Of a stretch of DNA of 5,788 nt, positions 1-5,199 are shown piece after piece. Source of the DNA: an uncultured Brevundimonas sp. (GTDB taxonomy: Bacteria > Pseudomonadota > Alphaproteobacteria > Caulobacterales > Caulobacteraceae); assembly GCF_943913055.1 (NCBI RefSeq), contig NZ_CALTWS010000171.1, positions 1-5,788 on the forward strand, given 5' to 3'. Numbering within the stretch: position 1 is the first letter of the stretch; every line of letters starts with the position of its first letter. Both the position numbers and the translations under genes were made by a program. The notes below the pieces were generated by a model. The model ran no database searches. It was not told the origin of the DNA and worked only from the letters and a program-made list of their open reading frames with translations.

Positions 1-296
1 GCCGGACACAGCGGGGCCGAGGGCTCGGGGATCGGCGGTTCGGGCAGGACTGCCGGCAGGGGCATGACGCAGGCGGCGCATTTGGCCGGATGAGTCTTGC
101 CGCCGGGACCATCCATGTCGCCGCCGACCTGGATGGTCATGGGCCCTTCGGCCGAGCAGATGACGATGGGCTGGCCCGGCGTCGCCGCCGCCATGGCCCC
201 GAACGGCAAAAGGGTGCCGAGCGTGATCGCAAAGACCGCGGCCAGGAAGGCCAGCGACCTCTGTATCGACCAGGTTTCGACACGGGAACGGCTCAC
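1..296 (-). CDS. Small exported cysteine protein, DUF2946-like (3' end missing)
   Basis: The frame opens at GTG (296-294) and is still open at the left edge, giving 98 residues of an incomplete protein. Residues 14-36 are a hydrophobic signal peptide or anchor after a basic N-terminus (SRSR near the start, QR at 12-13). The mature part has Cys47, then His69, Cys73 and Cys76 in an H-x3-C-x2-C arrangement, then a proline-rich stretch (about residues 79-95) and Cys97. A leader, a PIVICS-like first motif and a His/CxxC second motif resemble DUF2946 proteins, which are often found near copper or TonB-linked genes. The function is not established, and a metal-related role is only inference. GTG 296 is the only usual start codon between the pth stop and the hydrophobic leader, but it lacks a clear Shine-Dalgarno. 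ATG at 194 would remove most of the leader. The gene lies 60 bases downstream of pth on the same strand, so cotranscription is likely. Confidence 0.6.
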   Translation of the reverse strand, partial: MSRSRVETWSIQRSLAFLAAVFAITLGTLLPFGAMAAATPGQPIVICSAEGPMTIQVGGDMDGPGGKTHPAKCAACVMPLPAVLPEPPIPEPSAPLCP

Positions 297-356
297 GGCT
301 CGGGCTTTAGCGGTGCCGTGGCCATTTGCAAACCGTGGCGAAGGGCCGCGTGGGCT

Positions 357-971
357 TTAGTCAGCCTTGCCGCCCTGTGCCGCCTGGCGTGGGCTGAACT
401 TGGGGGCGGGGGCCAGGCGCATGACTTCGCCCTGATAGCGTTCGTCCTCGCCCGCCACGGCAAAGGGCAGGGCGTCGGCGATGGCGGTCAGCATGGGATC
501 CAGCCATGCCATCTCGGCCTTGTGGAAGTCGCCCAGCACGTGCGGCATGACCAGATGGCTCTCGCCAGGGTGGCCCACGCCCATGCGCCCGCGCCGGAAC
601 TCCGCCCCCAGGTGGCTGATCAGGGAGCGGATCCCGTTCTGACCGGCCGCACCGCCGCCGGTCTTCATGCGAAAGCGCCCGGGGGCCAGGTCGATCTCGT
701 CGTGAAACACGATCACTTCGGACGGCTTGATCTTGTAGAAGCGCGCGGCCTCGCCGACGGCCCGGCCGCTCTCGTTCATGAAGGTCTGGGGCTTCATCAG
801 CAGCACCTTGGTGCCGTCGATCTCGCCGTCGCGCACCACTGACTGAAACTTGGCGCGCTCGGGCCCGAAGCGCCAGCGCCGCGCGATCTCGTCCACGGCC
901 ATGAAGCCGATGTTGTGGCGGTTCTTCTCGTATTTCGGGCCGGGGTTACCCAGGCCGGCGATGATGATCAT
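357..971 (-). CDS. pth: Peptidyl-tRNA hydrolase
   Basis: Pth cleaves the ester bond of peptidyl-tRNAs that drop off the ribosome, recycling tRNA in the cytoplasm. The protein has 204 residues, slightly longer than the 194 of E. coli because of a C-terminal tail. Diagnostic segments are GLGNPG (6-11, Asn9), RHNIGF (18-23, catalytic His19), TFMNESG (63-69, Asn66), HDEIDL (90-95, Asp91), the glycine-rich GGGAAGQNG (105-113, Asn112) and GVGHPG. These match the E. coli residues Asn10, His20, Asn68, Asp93 and Asn114. The residue aligned to E. coli His113 is Gln111, which is a departure from that enzyme. The start ATG (971-969) follows GGAG (981-978) with a 6-base spacer. The gene follows rplY by 75 bases on the same strand, a pairing seen in many bacteria. 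The gap holds a strong hairpin that may reduce read-through from rplY. Confidence 0.97.
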   Translation of the reverse strand: MIIIAGLGNPGPKYEKNRHNIGFMAVDEIARRWRFGPERAKFQSVVRDGEIDGTKVLLMKPQTFMNESGRAVGEAARFYKIKPSEVIVFHDEIDLAPGRFRMKTGGGAAGQNGIRSLISHLGAEFRRGRMGVGHPGESHLVMPHVLGDFHKAEMAWLDPMLTAIADALPFAVAGEDERYQGEVMRLAPAPKFSPRQAAQGGKAD

Positions 972-990
972 GGCGCGCTCCGGATAAGGA

Positions 991-1022
991 AACGGCCCAC
1001 TCCGTCACCGGAATGGGCCGTT
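991..1022 (-). terminator. Strong hairpin between rplY and pth, likely partial terminator
   Basis: Two 14-base arms (991-1004 and 1009-1022) are complementary at 13 positions, and the remaining pair is a U-G wobble in the minus-strand RNA. The loop in that RNA is GUGA, a GNRA-type tetraloop. The stem ends in GCCGUU and runs into UUUCCUU, a short imperfect U-rich tract. It begins 24 bases after the rplY stop and ends 6 bases before the pth Shine-Dalgarno. It could be an intrinsic terminator with read-through into pth, or an RNA processing or stability element. The structure is seen directly; the terminator role is inferred. Confidence 0.65.
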
Positions 1023-1046
1023 GCCGCAACTGTCGTCTTGAAGGGT

Positions 1047-1748
1047 TCAGTCTTCGGTCTTGTCTTCGGGGTTCTCTTCGTCGCCCTGTTCGGTGGCGGG
1101 CACGTCGCCGGCTTCGATGGCGGCGGCTTCGGCCTCGGCCTGCTCTTCGGCAATGGCTTCCTCGATCTCGTCGGCGGCCTTGGCGGCCGAAGAAGTCTTG
1201 ATGGAGGCGATCACGAAGTCGCGGTCGGTGATGGTAGGCTCGACGTCGCCAGTGTTCTTCAGGTCGGACCAGCGGATGGTGTCACCCAGCTTGTGACCGG
1301 CCAGGTCGACGATCAGGTCTTCGGGGATGTGGTCGGCACGGACCTTCACCTCGACCGAGTGACGGACGATTTCCAGCGAGCCGCCCTGACGGAAGGCACC
1401 GCACTGATCTTCGTTGATGAAGTGGACGGGCACTTCGATCGTGATGGTCTGCTTCTCGTCGACGCGCATCAGGTCGAAGTGCAGGGGACGGTCCGTGACC
1501 GGGTCGAACTGGACCTCACGGGCGATGACCGACTGGGTCTCCTTGCCATACTTCAGCTTGACCAGGTGGCCCAGCAGCTTGCCGGTGTAGAGCGACTTGC
1601 GGAAGTCACGCTCGTTCACCGAAATGGCGACGGGGGCCTTGTCGCCACCGTACAGCACGCCGGGGACCAGGCCGGCGCGACGCGCGGCGCGGGCGCCACC
1701 GGTGCCGACGCCTTCACGGACGTCTACGTTCAGAATGATGTCGGCCAT
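1047..1748 (-). CDS. rplY: 50S ribosomal protein L25 (general stress protein Ctc form)
   Basis: This is the long TL5/Ctc form of L25, which binds 5S rRNA at the central protuberance of the large subunit. It has 233 residues. The 5S-binding L25 domain covers about residues 4-92, with VPGVLYGG at 28-35 and the FDPVTDRPLHFD segment at 81-92 that closes the domain. A second beta-rich TL5/Ctc domain covers about 100-184. Residues 188-233 form an alanine/glutamate-rich, strongly acidic tail, often seen in alphaproteobacterial and actinobacterial L25. The ATG (1748-1746) is preceded by GAGG (1759-1756) with a 7-base spacer, which supports this start. A GC hairpin followed by CUUUU lies in the 155-base upstream gap, and another hairpin lies after the stop. 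The gene is therefore bracketed by possible transcription control points, with pth downstream. Confidence 0.96.
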   Translation of the reverse strand: MADIILNVDVREGVGTGGARAARRAGLVPGVLYGGDKAPVAISVNERDFRKSLYTGKLLGHLVKLKYGKETQSVIAREVQFDPVTDRPLHFDLMRVDEKQTITIEVPVHFINEDQCGAFRQGGSLEIVRHSVEVKVRADHIPEDLIVDLAGHKLGDTIRWSDLKNTGDVEPTITDRDFVIASIKTSSAAKAADEIEEAIAEEQAEAEAAAIEAGDVPATEQGDEENPEDKTED

Positions 1749-1766
1749 GGCCTCGCCTCAACAACG

Positions 1767-1802
1767 AAAAGCGGCGCGTGGCTGTTTCTCGGCCGCGCGC
1801 CG
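1767..1802 (-). terminator. GC hairpin plus U-tract upstream of rplY (terminator or attenuator)
   Basis: In the minus-strand RNA, arms 1802-1792 and 1782-1772 form an 11-position stem of mostly G-C pairs with one C·A mismatch, around a 9-base loop. The right arm is followed by CUUUUC (1771-1766). This is the layout of an intrinsic terminator. It lies about 100 bases past the stop of the upstream lipoprotein gene and 18 bases before the rplY start codon. It could end the upstream transcript, or attenuate rplY if the promoter lies between 1803 and 1903. A smaller 5-bp hairpin with a 4-base loop sits beside it at 1803-1816. The role is inferred from structure alone. Confidence 0.5.
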
Positions 1803-1903
1803 GGGTCGGTAGACCCTGAATTCAAGAGCGCGGGTCATTACACGCAAGCGTCCGGAGACGCAACAGTGGCGGCGCGGACTTTCCGCCCCCTGACCCGCGG
1901 GGC

Positions 1904-2995
1904 TTATCGACCGCTGTTCAGCGCCGCCGTGGCCGAGGTGGACGCGGCCGCCGCTTCCGCTGCGATCGGGGTCTGGACGGGGCCGGCGGCGCTTTCCGCC
2001 ACGCTGCTGGCAGGCACGGTGATGCCGACAGGGTTCAGGGTCTGGGCCGTGCAGGTGGCCAGGTCGCGGGCGACGTGGCGACCGACGCAGAATATGTCCT
2101 CATAGCTGGGGCGCGAGGCGGCCAGGCACTGGAACAGCATCAGCTTGGACATGTTCAGGCAGAACTCGCTGTTCTGCTCGACCGTCAGGGCCTCGGTGCT
2201 GGCGCGCGCATCCTCGCCGCCAGCCCCCAAAGCCGCCAGCGCAGCCAGGGCCAGCGAGCGGACGACGGCGGGCGTATAGGGCGGGCCGGAACGCGTCGGG
2301 CTGACCGACAGGCCGGTGCCGGAGTTGGCCGCCGCGAACAGACGAGCGGATTCCTCGGCCGAAGGCAGCATCTGGACGGCGGACAAAGCCTTGGCCCCTT
2401 CCAGGCGAACTTCACGGTTCTGGATATGGACCGTGGCCCAGCGACGGCGCGGATCGTTGCGGCCCTGAATCGTATAGGCGTCCTCTTCCACCGCATTGGC
2501 GATCAGCATCATGGCGGCGGAATCGCGCCCGATGGTGTCGACGATCAGGCCTGCGGCCGCATCGGCTCCGGGCAGGGTGGCGGCATAGGCCGGGTCGGTC
2601 AGGATGCTGTTGATAACGGTCTGGCGCGTCGTCGGATCGGCGGCATAGGTGCGGACACCCTGCACGAACTCCGGCGACTGCAGAGCCAGGATCGAGCCAT
2701 AGGCGATCATGCCGCGCGACAGCTGGGCCGGCTCATAGGCGGCACCCTTGCGGATGGCGGCCTGGATCGACTCGGCGTCCTGGAAGCCCGCCTGGATCGA
2801 GCCGACGTCGCGCATGAAGGTGACGTAGATGGAGGCGGCCTGGGCTACGCCCTCGTTCAGGCTGACGGCGGGCACAGGTGGCGGCGGCGGCGGCGCGGGC
2901 GGCGGGGCCGGTTCCGGCGTGGAGCAGCTGGCGATGAGAGCGGCGGCGGCGAGAGCGGAGATCGTCAGACCCCTGCGCAGTGTAACCCGGAACAT
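1904..2995 (-). CDS. Proline-rich lipoprotein of unknown function
   Basis: I do not recognise the family. The 363-residue protein opens with a lipoprotein signal: basic residues at 3-8, a hydrophobic core at 10-22, and lipobox I-A-S-C with Cys24 as the likely lipidated residue. A proline-rich linker follows (about 27-43, with six consecutive prolines at 35-40). The body to about residue 265 is alanine-rich and probably helical. The C-terminal part contains Cys279, Cys290, Cys303 and Cys315, an even number that would suit two disulfides in the periplasm. The last 50 residues are low-complexity Ala/Ser/Thr. The ATG (2995-2993) is preceded by GGGGA (3007-3003) with a 7-base spacer, so the start is well supported. 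It lies 87 bases downstream of prs on the same strand. An envelope location is a fair inference; the role is unknown. The S-C-S start after cleavage gives no clear inner-membrane retention signal. Confidence 0.85.
   Translation of the reverse strand: MFRVTLRRGLTISALAAAALIASCSTPEPAPPPAPPPPPPVPAVSLNEGVAQAASIYVTFMRDVGSIQAGFQDAESIQAAIRKGAAYEPAQLSRGMIAYGSILALQSPEFVQGVRTYAADPTTRQTVINSILTDPAYAATLPGADAAAGLIVDTIGRDSAAMMLIANAVEEDAYTIQGRNDPRRRWATVHIQNREVRLEGAKALSAVQMLPSAEESARLFAAANSGTGLSVSPTRSGPPYTPAVVRSLALAALAALGAGGEDARASTEALTVEQNSEFCLNMSKLMLFQCLAASRPSYEDIFCVGRHVARDLATCTAQTLNPVGITVPASSVAESAAGPVQTPIAAEAAAASTSATAALNSGR
2880..2894 (-). repeat. (GGC)5 trinucleotide run encoding the polyproline stretch
   Basis: Five GGC units on the plus strand correspond to consecutive proline codons (CCG/CCC type) in the linker of the unknown lipoprotein. 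A pure triplet run can change length by slippage without breaking the frame, so the proline count may vary between strains. The repeat is seen directly; the variability is inference. Confidence 0.6.
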
Positions 2996-3004
2996 TCAGA
3001 CATC

Positions 3005-3035
3005 CCCACGTGGGCGCGCGGCGCGAACGGCGCCG
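3005..3035. promoter_or_regulatory. Dyads in the leader of the lipoprotein gene
   Basis: A perfect 10-base palindrome (3005-3014, core CACGTG) overlaps the GGGGA Shine-Dalgarno of the lipoprotein gene. Next to it, arms 3019-3024 and 3030-3035 form a 6-bp GC hairpin with a 5-base loop. Both lie in the 87-base gap after prs. They could be an operator, a weak structure ending the prs transcript (there is no U-tract), or chance in GC-rich DNA. I see no convincing promoter here, so the lipoprotein gene may depend on read-through from prs. Confidence 0.25.
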
Positions 3036-3082
3036 ATACTATGTGAAGTCCTTATAACGCGGGCCGAAGTGTTTTCCGATGG

Positions 3083-4018
3083 TTAATCAAAAAGTTTCGA
3101 AACCGATTCTTCGTTGGCAATCCGGCGGATAGCCTCTCCGATCAGTGGTGCAGCCGATACGGCGCGGATTTTGGCGCAGTTCAAAACTTCGTCAGGCTGT
3201 TCGATCGAGTCGGTGATGACCAGGGTCTTCAGCGGGCCATCCGTGATCCGCTGGACCGCCGGGCCCGACAGGACGCCGTGGCTGATATAGGCCGACACCT
3301 CGGTCGCGCCCTGATCGATCAGGGCCTTGGCGGCATTCACGAGAGTGCCGCCCGAATCGACGATGTCGTCGAACAGGATGCAGCGGCGCCCTTCGACGTC
3401 ACCGATGATGTTCATGACTTCACTTTCGCCGGCCTTGGGCCTGCGCTTGTCGACGATGGCCAGATCGGCGTTCAGTCGGCTGGCCAGGGCGCGGGCCCGC
3501 ACCACGCCGCCGACGTCAGGCGAGACGATCATCAGCTCTTCAGGATTGGCATAGTGGCGGCGGATGTCGTCGGTCAGGACCGGCGTGGCCACCAGATTGT
3601 CGGTGGGGATGTCGAAGAAGCCCTGAATCTGACCCGCATGCAGATCCATGGTCAGCACGCGGTCGGCCCCTGCGCGCGTGATCAAATTGGCCACCAGCTT
3701 GGCCGAGATGGGCGTGCGCCCCCCGGTCTTACGGTCCTGCCGCGCATAGCCGAAATAGGGCATGACCGCCGTGATCCGTCTGGCCGAGGCGCGGACCAGC
3801 GCATCGGTCATGATCAGCAACTCCATCAGATTGTCGTTGGCCGGATAGCTGGTCGACTGGATGATGAAGACGTCCTCGCCGCGGACATTCTCCTCGATCA
3901 CCGCAAAGACCTCATTGTCGGCGAATCGCTTCACCTGGGCCCGCGTCAGGGGCATGTCCAGATGGTCGGCGATGGCCTTGGCCAGGGTCCGGTTCGAATT
4001 GCCTGCCAGCAGCTTCAT
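3083..4018 (-). CDS. prs: Ribose-phosphate pyrophosphokinase (PRPP synthetase)
   Basis: Prs transfers pyrophosphate from ATP to ribose 5-phosphate, giving PRPP for purine, pyrimidine, histidine, tryptophan and NAD synthesis in the cytoplasm. The 311 residues match the usual class I size (315 in E. coli). Landmarks are NENVRG-like EENVRGED (42-49), the segment YFGYARQDRKTGGRTPISAK (88-107) with the ATP-binding and flexible-loop region, MDLHAGQIQGFFD with His127, VSPDVGGVVRARA (165-177), KRRPK (191-195) with catalytic Lys191, and the PRPP motif ILFDDIVDSGGT (214-225). The C-terminus EAIRRIANEESVSKLFD is typical of the family. The ATG (4018-4016) has AAAGGA (4033-4028) 9 bases upstream. The gene is divergent from bamD across 244 bases and leads a minus-strand series whose next gene is an unknown lipoprotein. 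Confidence 0.98.
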   Translation of the reverse strand: MKLLAGNSNRTLAKAIADHLDMPLTRAQVKRFADNEVFAVIEENVRGEDVFIIQSTSYPANDNLMELLIMTDALVRASARRITAVMPYFGYARQDRKTGGRTPISAKLVANLITRAGADRVLTMDLHAGQIQGFFDIPTDNLVATPVLTDDIRRHYANPEELMIVSPDVGGVVRARALASRLNADLAIVDKRRPKAGESEVMNIIGDVEGRRCILFDDIVDSGGTLVNAAKALIDQGATEVSAYISHGVLSGPAVQRITDGPLKTLVITDSIEQPDEVLNCAKIRAVSAAPLIGEAIRRIANEESVSKLFD

Positions 4019-4078
4019 GTCCGGTCATCCTTTCGCCGTCATCGGCGGGCTGAGATTGGGGTGGTCGCGCTGGCGCGC

Positions 4079-4106
4079 TTATTATCAGGGGACAGCCCGG
4101 CGACAA
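4079..4106 (-). promoter_or_regulatory. Candidate prs promoter
   Basis: On the minus strand, TTGTCG (4106-4101) is followed after 16 bases by TAATAA (4084-4079), or after 14 bases by GATAAT (4086-4081). The -35 element and the base after it fit the Caulobacter housekeeping consensus TTGaCGS. Transcription would start near 4072, leaving a leader of about 54 bases before the prs ATG. It is the best promoter match in this gap, but no start site is known. Confidence 0.5.
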
Positions 4107-4113
4107 GGCCAAA

Positions 4114-4137
4114 CGCCACATGCATCGTGCATTGGCG
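4114..4137. repeat. Interrupted inverted repeat between prs and bamD
   Basis: Arms 4114-4124 and 4128-4137 pair over ten positions around a 3-base spacer, with a single unpaired C at 4119. The dyad lies 8 bases upstream of the candidate prs -35 element and about 125 bases upstream of bamD. In this position it could be a repressor or activator site serving either gene. No known operator matches it by eye. Confidence 0.4.
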
Positions 4138-4184
4138 ATAGGTTGTGGCCTGGTGTAGAGATCGCGTCCTGTTTTCGGATGTCG

Positions 4185-4198
4185 CGGGTCGTGACCCG
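4185..4198. repeat. 14-base dyad upstream of bamD
   Basis: CGGGTC (4185-4190) and GACCCG (4193-4198) are perfect inverted arms with a 2-base spacer. A smaller perfect repeat follows (4215-4219 and 4223-4227, 3-base spacer). They lie 36-78 bases upstream of the bamD start and may belong to its promoter or leader. No clear -10/-35 pair for bamD could be picked out, and GC-rich DNA yields such dyads by chance. Confidence 0.3.
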
Positions 4199-4252
4199 TG
4201 CCGTCCAGTCCATAGGCCCGCCGGGCCGCACGGTCTCCGGGCCAAAGTGATT

Positions 4253-4257
4253 GAGGT
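4253..4257 (+). promoter_or_regulatory. Shine-Dalgarno that decides the bamD start
   Basis: GAGGT lies 5 bases before TTG at 4263. The alternative TTG at 4251 overlaps the run-in to this site and has no comparable purine-rich site upstream. This favours 4263 as the initiation codon, giving a 280-residue protein instead of 284. Both starts keep the signal peptide. Confidence 0.65.
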
Positions 4258-4262
4258 CGTCC

Positions 4263-5105
4263 TTGCCTGCTCCCAAGTTTCGTACTGGCCTGATCCTGGC
4301 TCTGGTGATCGGCTCGACTGTGGTCGTCTCCGGGTGCGCAGGCCGTCAGCGGCCGCGTCTGGCCTATGAAGAACGCCCGGTCGAAGCCTTGTACAACACC
4401 GGCTATCAGCGGCTGGAGAGCAAGCGCTGGGCCGACGCCGTCGACTACTTCCAGGAAGTGGAACGTCAGCACCCCTATTCGGAGTGGTCGCGTCGCGCGA
4501 TCCTGATGCAGATCTACGCCTATTATCAGAACAACAACTATCCCGAGGCCCAGGCCGCGGCGGATCGGTTCATCCAGCTGTTCCCCGGCAACTCGGGCGC
4601 GGCCTATGCCTACTATATGAAGGCGCTGTGCAACTTCGAGCGCATCACCGACGTGGGTCGCGATCAGGGCTATGCCGAAGGCGCCCTGCAAGGGTTGCGC
4701 GACGTGGCCCGCCGCTATCCGGGCACCAGCTATGCCATCGACGCCACGGTCAAGATCGACATGGTCAATGACCAGCTGGCGGGCAAGGAAATGTCCATCG
4801 GCCGCTACTATCAGCGCGCGGGCCAGCCGCTGGCAGCCCTGAACCGCTACAAGGCCGTGATCGACAACGAAGCGTTCCAGCGCACCTCGCACACGCCCGA
4901 AGCCCTGTATCGCCTCGTCGAGGTCAATCTGACCCTGGGCCTGAAGGAAGAGGCGACGCGCAACGGCGCGGTCCTGGGCTTCAACTATCCCGGCAGCCCC
5001 TGGTATGCCGAGGCCTATGCCCTGCTGACCGAAGAAGGCGCGCGGCCCGATACGGCCCCGACGGGCCAGCGCGAAAGCTGGCTGCGCCGGATCATTCCGG
5101 GCTGA
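4263..5105 (+). CDS. bamD: Outer membrane protein assembly factor BamD (ComL/YfiO lipoprotein)
   Basis: BamD is the essential lipoprotein partner of BamA in the BAM complex. It sits on the periplasmic face of the outer membrane and helps recognise and insert beta-barrel proteins. From TTG 4263 the protein has 280 residues. The signal is a basic start (K5, R7), a hydrophobic core (9-22) and lipobox V-S-G-C with Cys25. Tandem TPR-like helical repeats follow: about 39-72 (LYNTGYQRLESKRWADAVDYF then HPYSEW), 75-109 (ending LFPGNS), 112-156 (ending RYPGTSY), 164-200 and 208-245 (ending NYPGSPWY). The recurring Y/F-P-x-S turns are typical of BamD. The C-terminus is short and basic. In relatives the gene usually precedes recN, as here, and often follows lpxC; here it is divergent from prs instead. 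The rare TTG start may limit its translation. Confidence 0.95.
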   Translation: MPAPKFRTGLILALVIGSTVVVSGCAGRQRPRLAYEERPVEALYNTGYQRLESKRWADAVDYFQEVERQHPYSEWSRRAILMQIYAYYQNNNYPEAQAAADRFIQLFPGNSGAAYAYYMKALCNFERITDVGRDQGYAEGALQGLRDVARRYPGTSYAIDATVKIDMVNDQLAGKEMSIGRYYQRAGQPLAALNRYKAVIDNEAFQRTSHTPEALYRLVEVNLTLGLKEEATRNGAVLGFNYPGSPWYAEAYALLTEEGARPDTAPTGQRESWLRRIIPG

Positions 5106-5146
5106 GCCAGCGGGCGCTTAACCTGGTCTCGCGTCAAGGACCGCGT

Positions 5147-5161
5147 GTTCTCGCCCCGTTC
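5147..5161 (+). promoter_or_regulatory. LexA (SOS) operator of recN
   Basis: GTTC (5147-5150), seven bases, then GTTC (5158-5161) exactly matches the direct-repeat LexA box GTTC-N7-GTTC known from alphaproteobacteria. It lies 39 bases upstream of the recN ATG and overlaps a candidate -35 element, where a repressor would block RNA polymerase. recN is a classic SOS gene, so the gene context strongly supports the match. Confidence 0.85.
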
Positions 5162-5172
5162 CGGTCTAGACT
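5148..5172 (+). promoter_or_regulatory. Candidate recN promoter under the LexA box
   Basis: TTCTCGC (5148-5154) and TCTAGACT (5165-5172), with a 10-base spacer, partly fit the Caulobacter housekeeping consensus TTGaCGS-N10-14-GCTANAWC. Transcription would start near 5180, giving a leader of about 20 bases. The match is imperfect and rests mainly on its coincidence with the operator. Confidence 0.4.
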
Positions 5173-5184
5173 GACGCCTATGCC

Positions 5185-5189
5185 GAATC
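5185..5189 (+). promoter_or_regulatory. GANTC methylation site at the recN start region
   Basis: GAATC lies just after the inferred recN transcription start and 10 bases before the ATG. In Caulobacterales, CcrM methylates GANTC, and the methylation state at some promoters controls transcription through GcrA. Methylation is expected if the host has CcrM. A regulatory effect here is speculative, because such sites also occur by chance. Confidence 0.3.
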
Positions 5190-5199
5190 GCGTGCTCTC

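Noticed and set aside
90..842. A 250-codon plus-strand frame opposite pth and the cysteine protein
   Set aside because: It is antisense to well-supported pth motifs and joins two genes across their gap.
1803..1903. Possible -35/-10 pairs for rplY on the minus strand (TTGCGT with TGAATT or TAATGA at 17 bases)
   Set aside because: The -10 candidates match the consensus at only two or three positions, so I cannot choose one. A promoter in this stretch is still plausible.
915..2105. A 396-codon open frame on the plus strand
   Set aside because: It lies antisense to the pth start, all of rplY and the end of the lipoprotein gene, crossing two intergenic gaps. The composition is that of a shadow frame.
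2075..3046. A 323-codon plus-strand frame opposite the lipoprotein gene
   Set aside because: The minus-strand frame has a good Shine-Dalgarno, a signal peptide and a lipobox. The plus-strand product is Gly/Arg/Asp-rich without domains.
3278..4141. A 287-codon plus-strand frame opposite prs
   Set aside because: prs is unambiguous over this stretch, and the antisense product shows no family features.
4019..4262. Search for a tRNA or small RNA gene in the prs/bamD gap
   Set aside because: No cloverleaf-like arms, T-loop sequence or hairpin with U-tract was found. The stretch is better explained as a divergent promoter region with dyads.
3912..4892. A 326-codon open frame on the minus strand opposite bamD and into the start of prs
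   Set aside because: It is the antisense of a clear bamD and overlaps prs in another frame. Its product has no recognisable motif and it crosses the divergent promoter region. GC-rich DNA often gives such frames.
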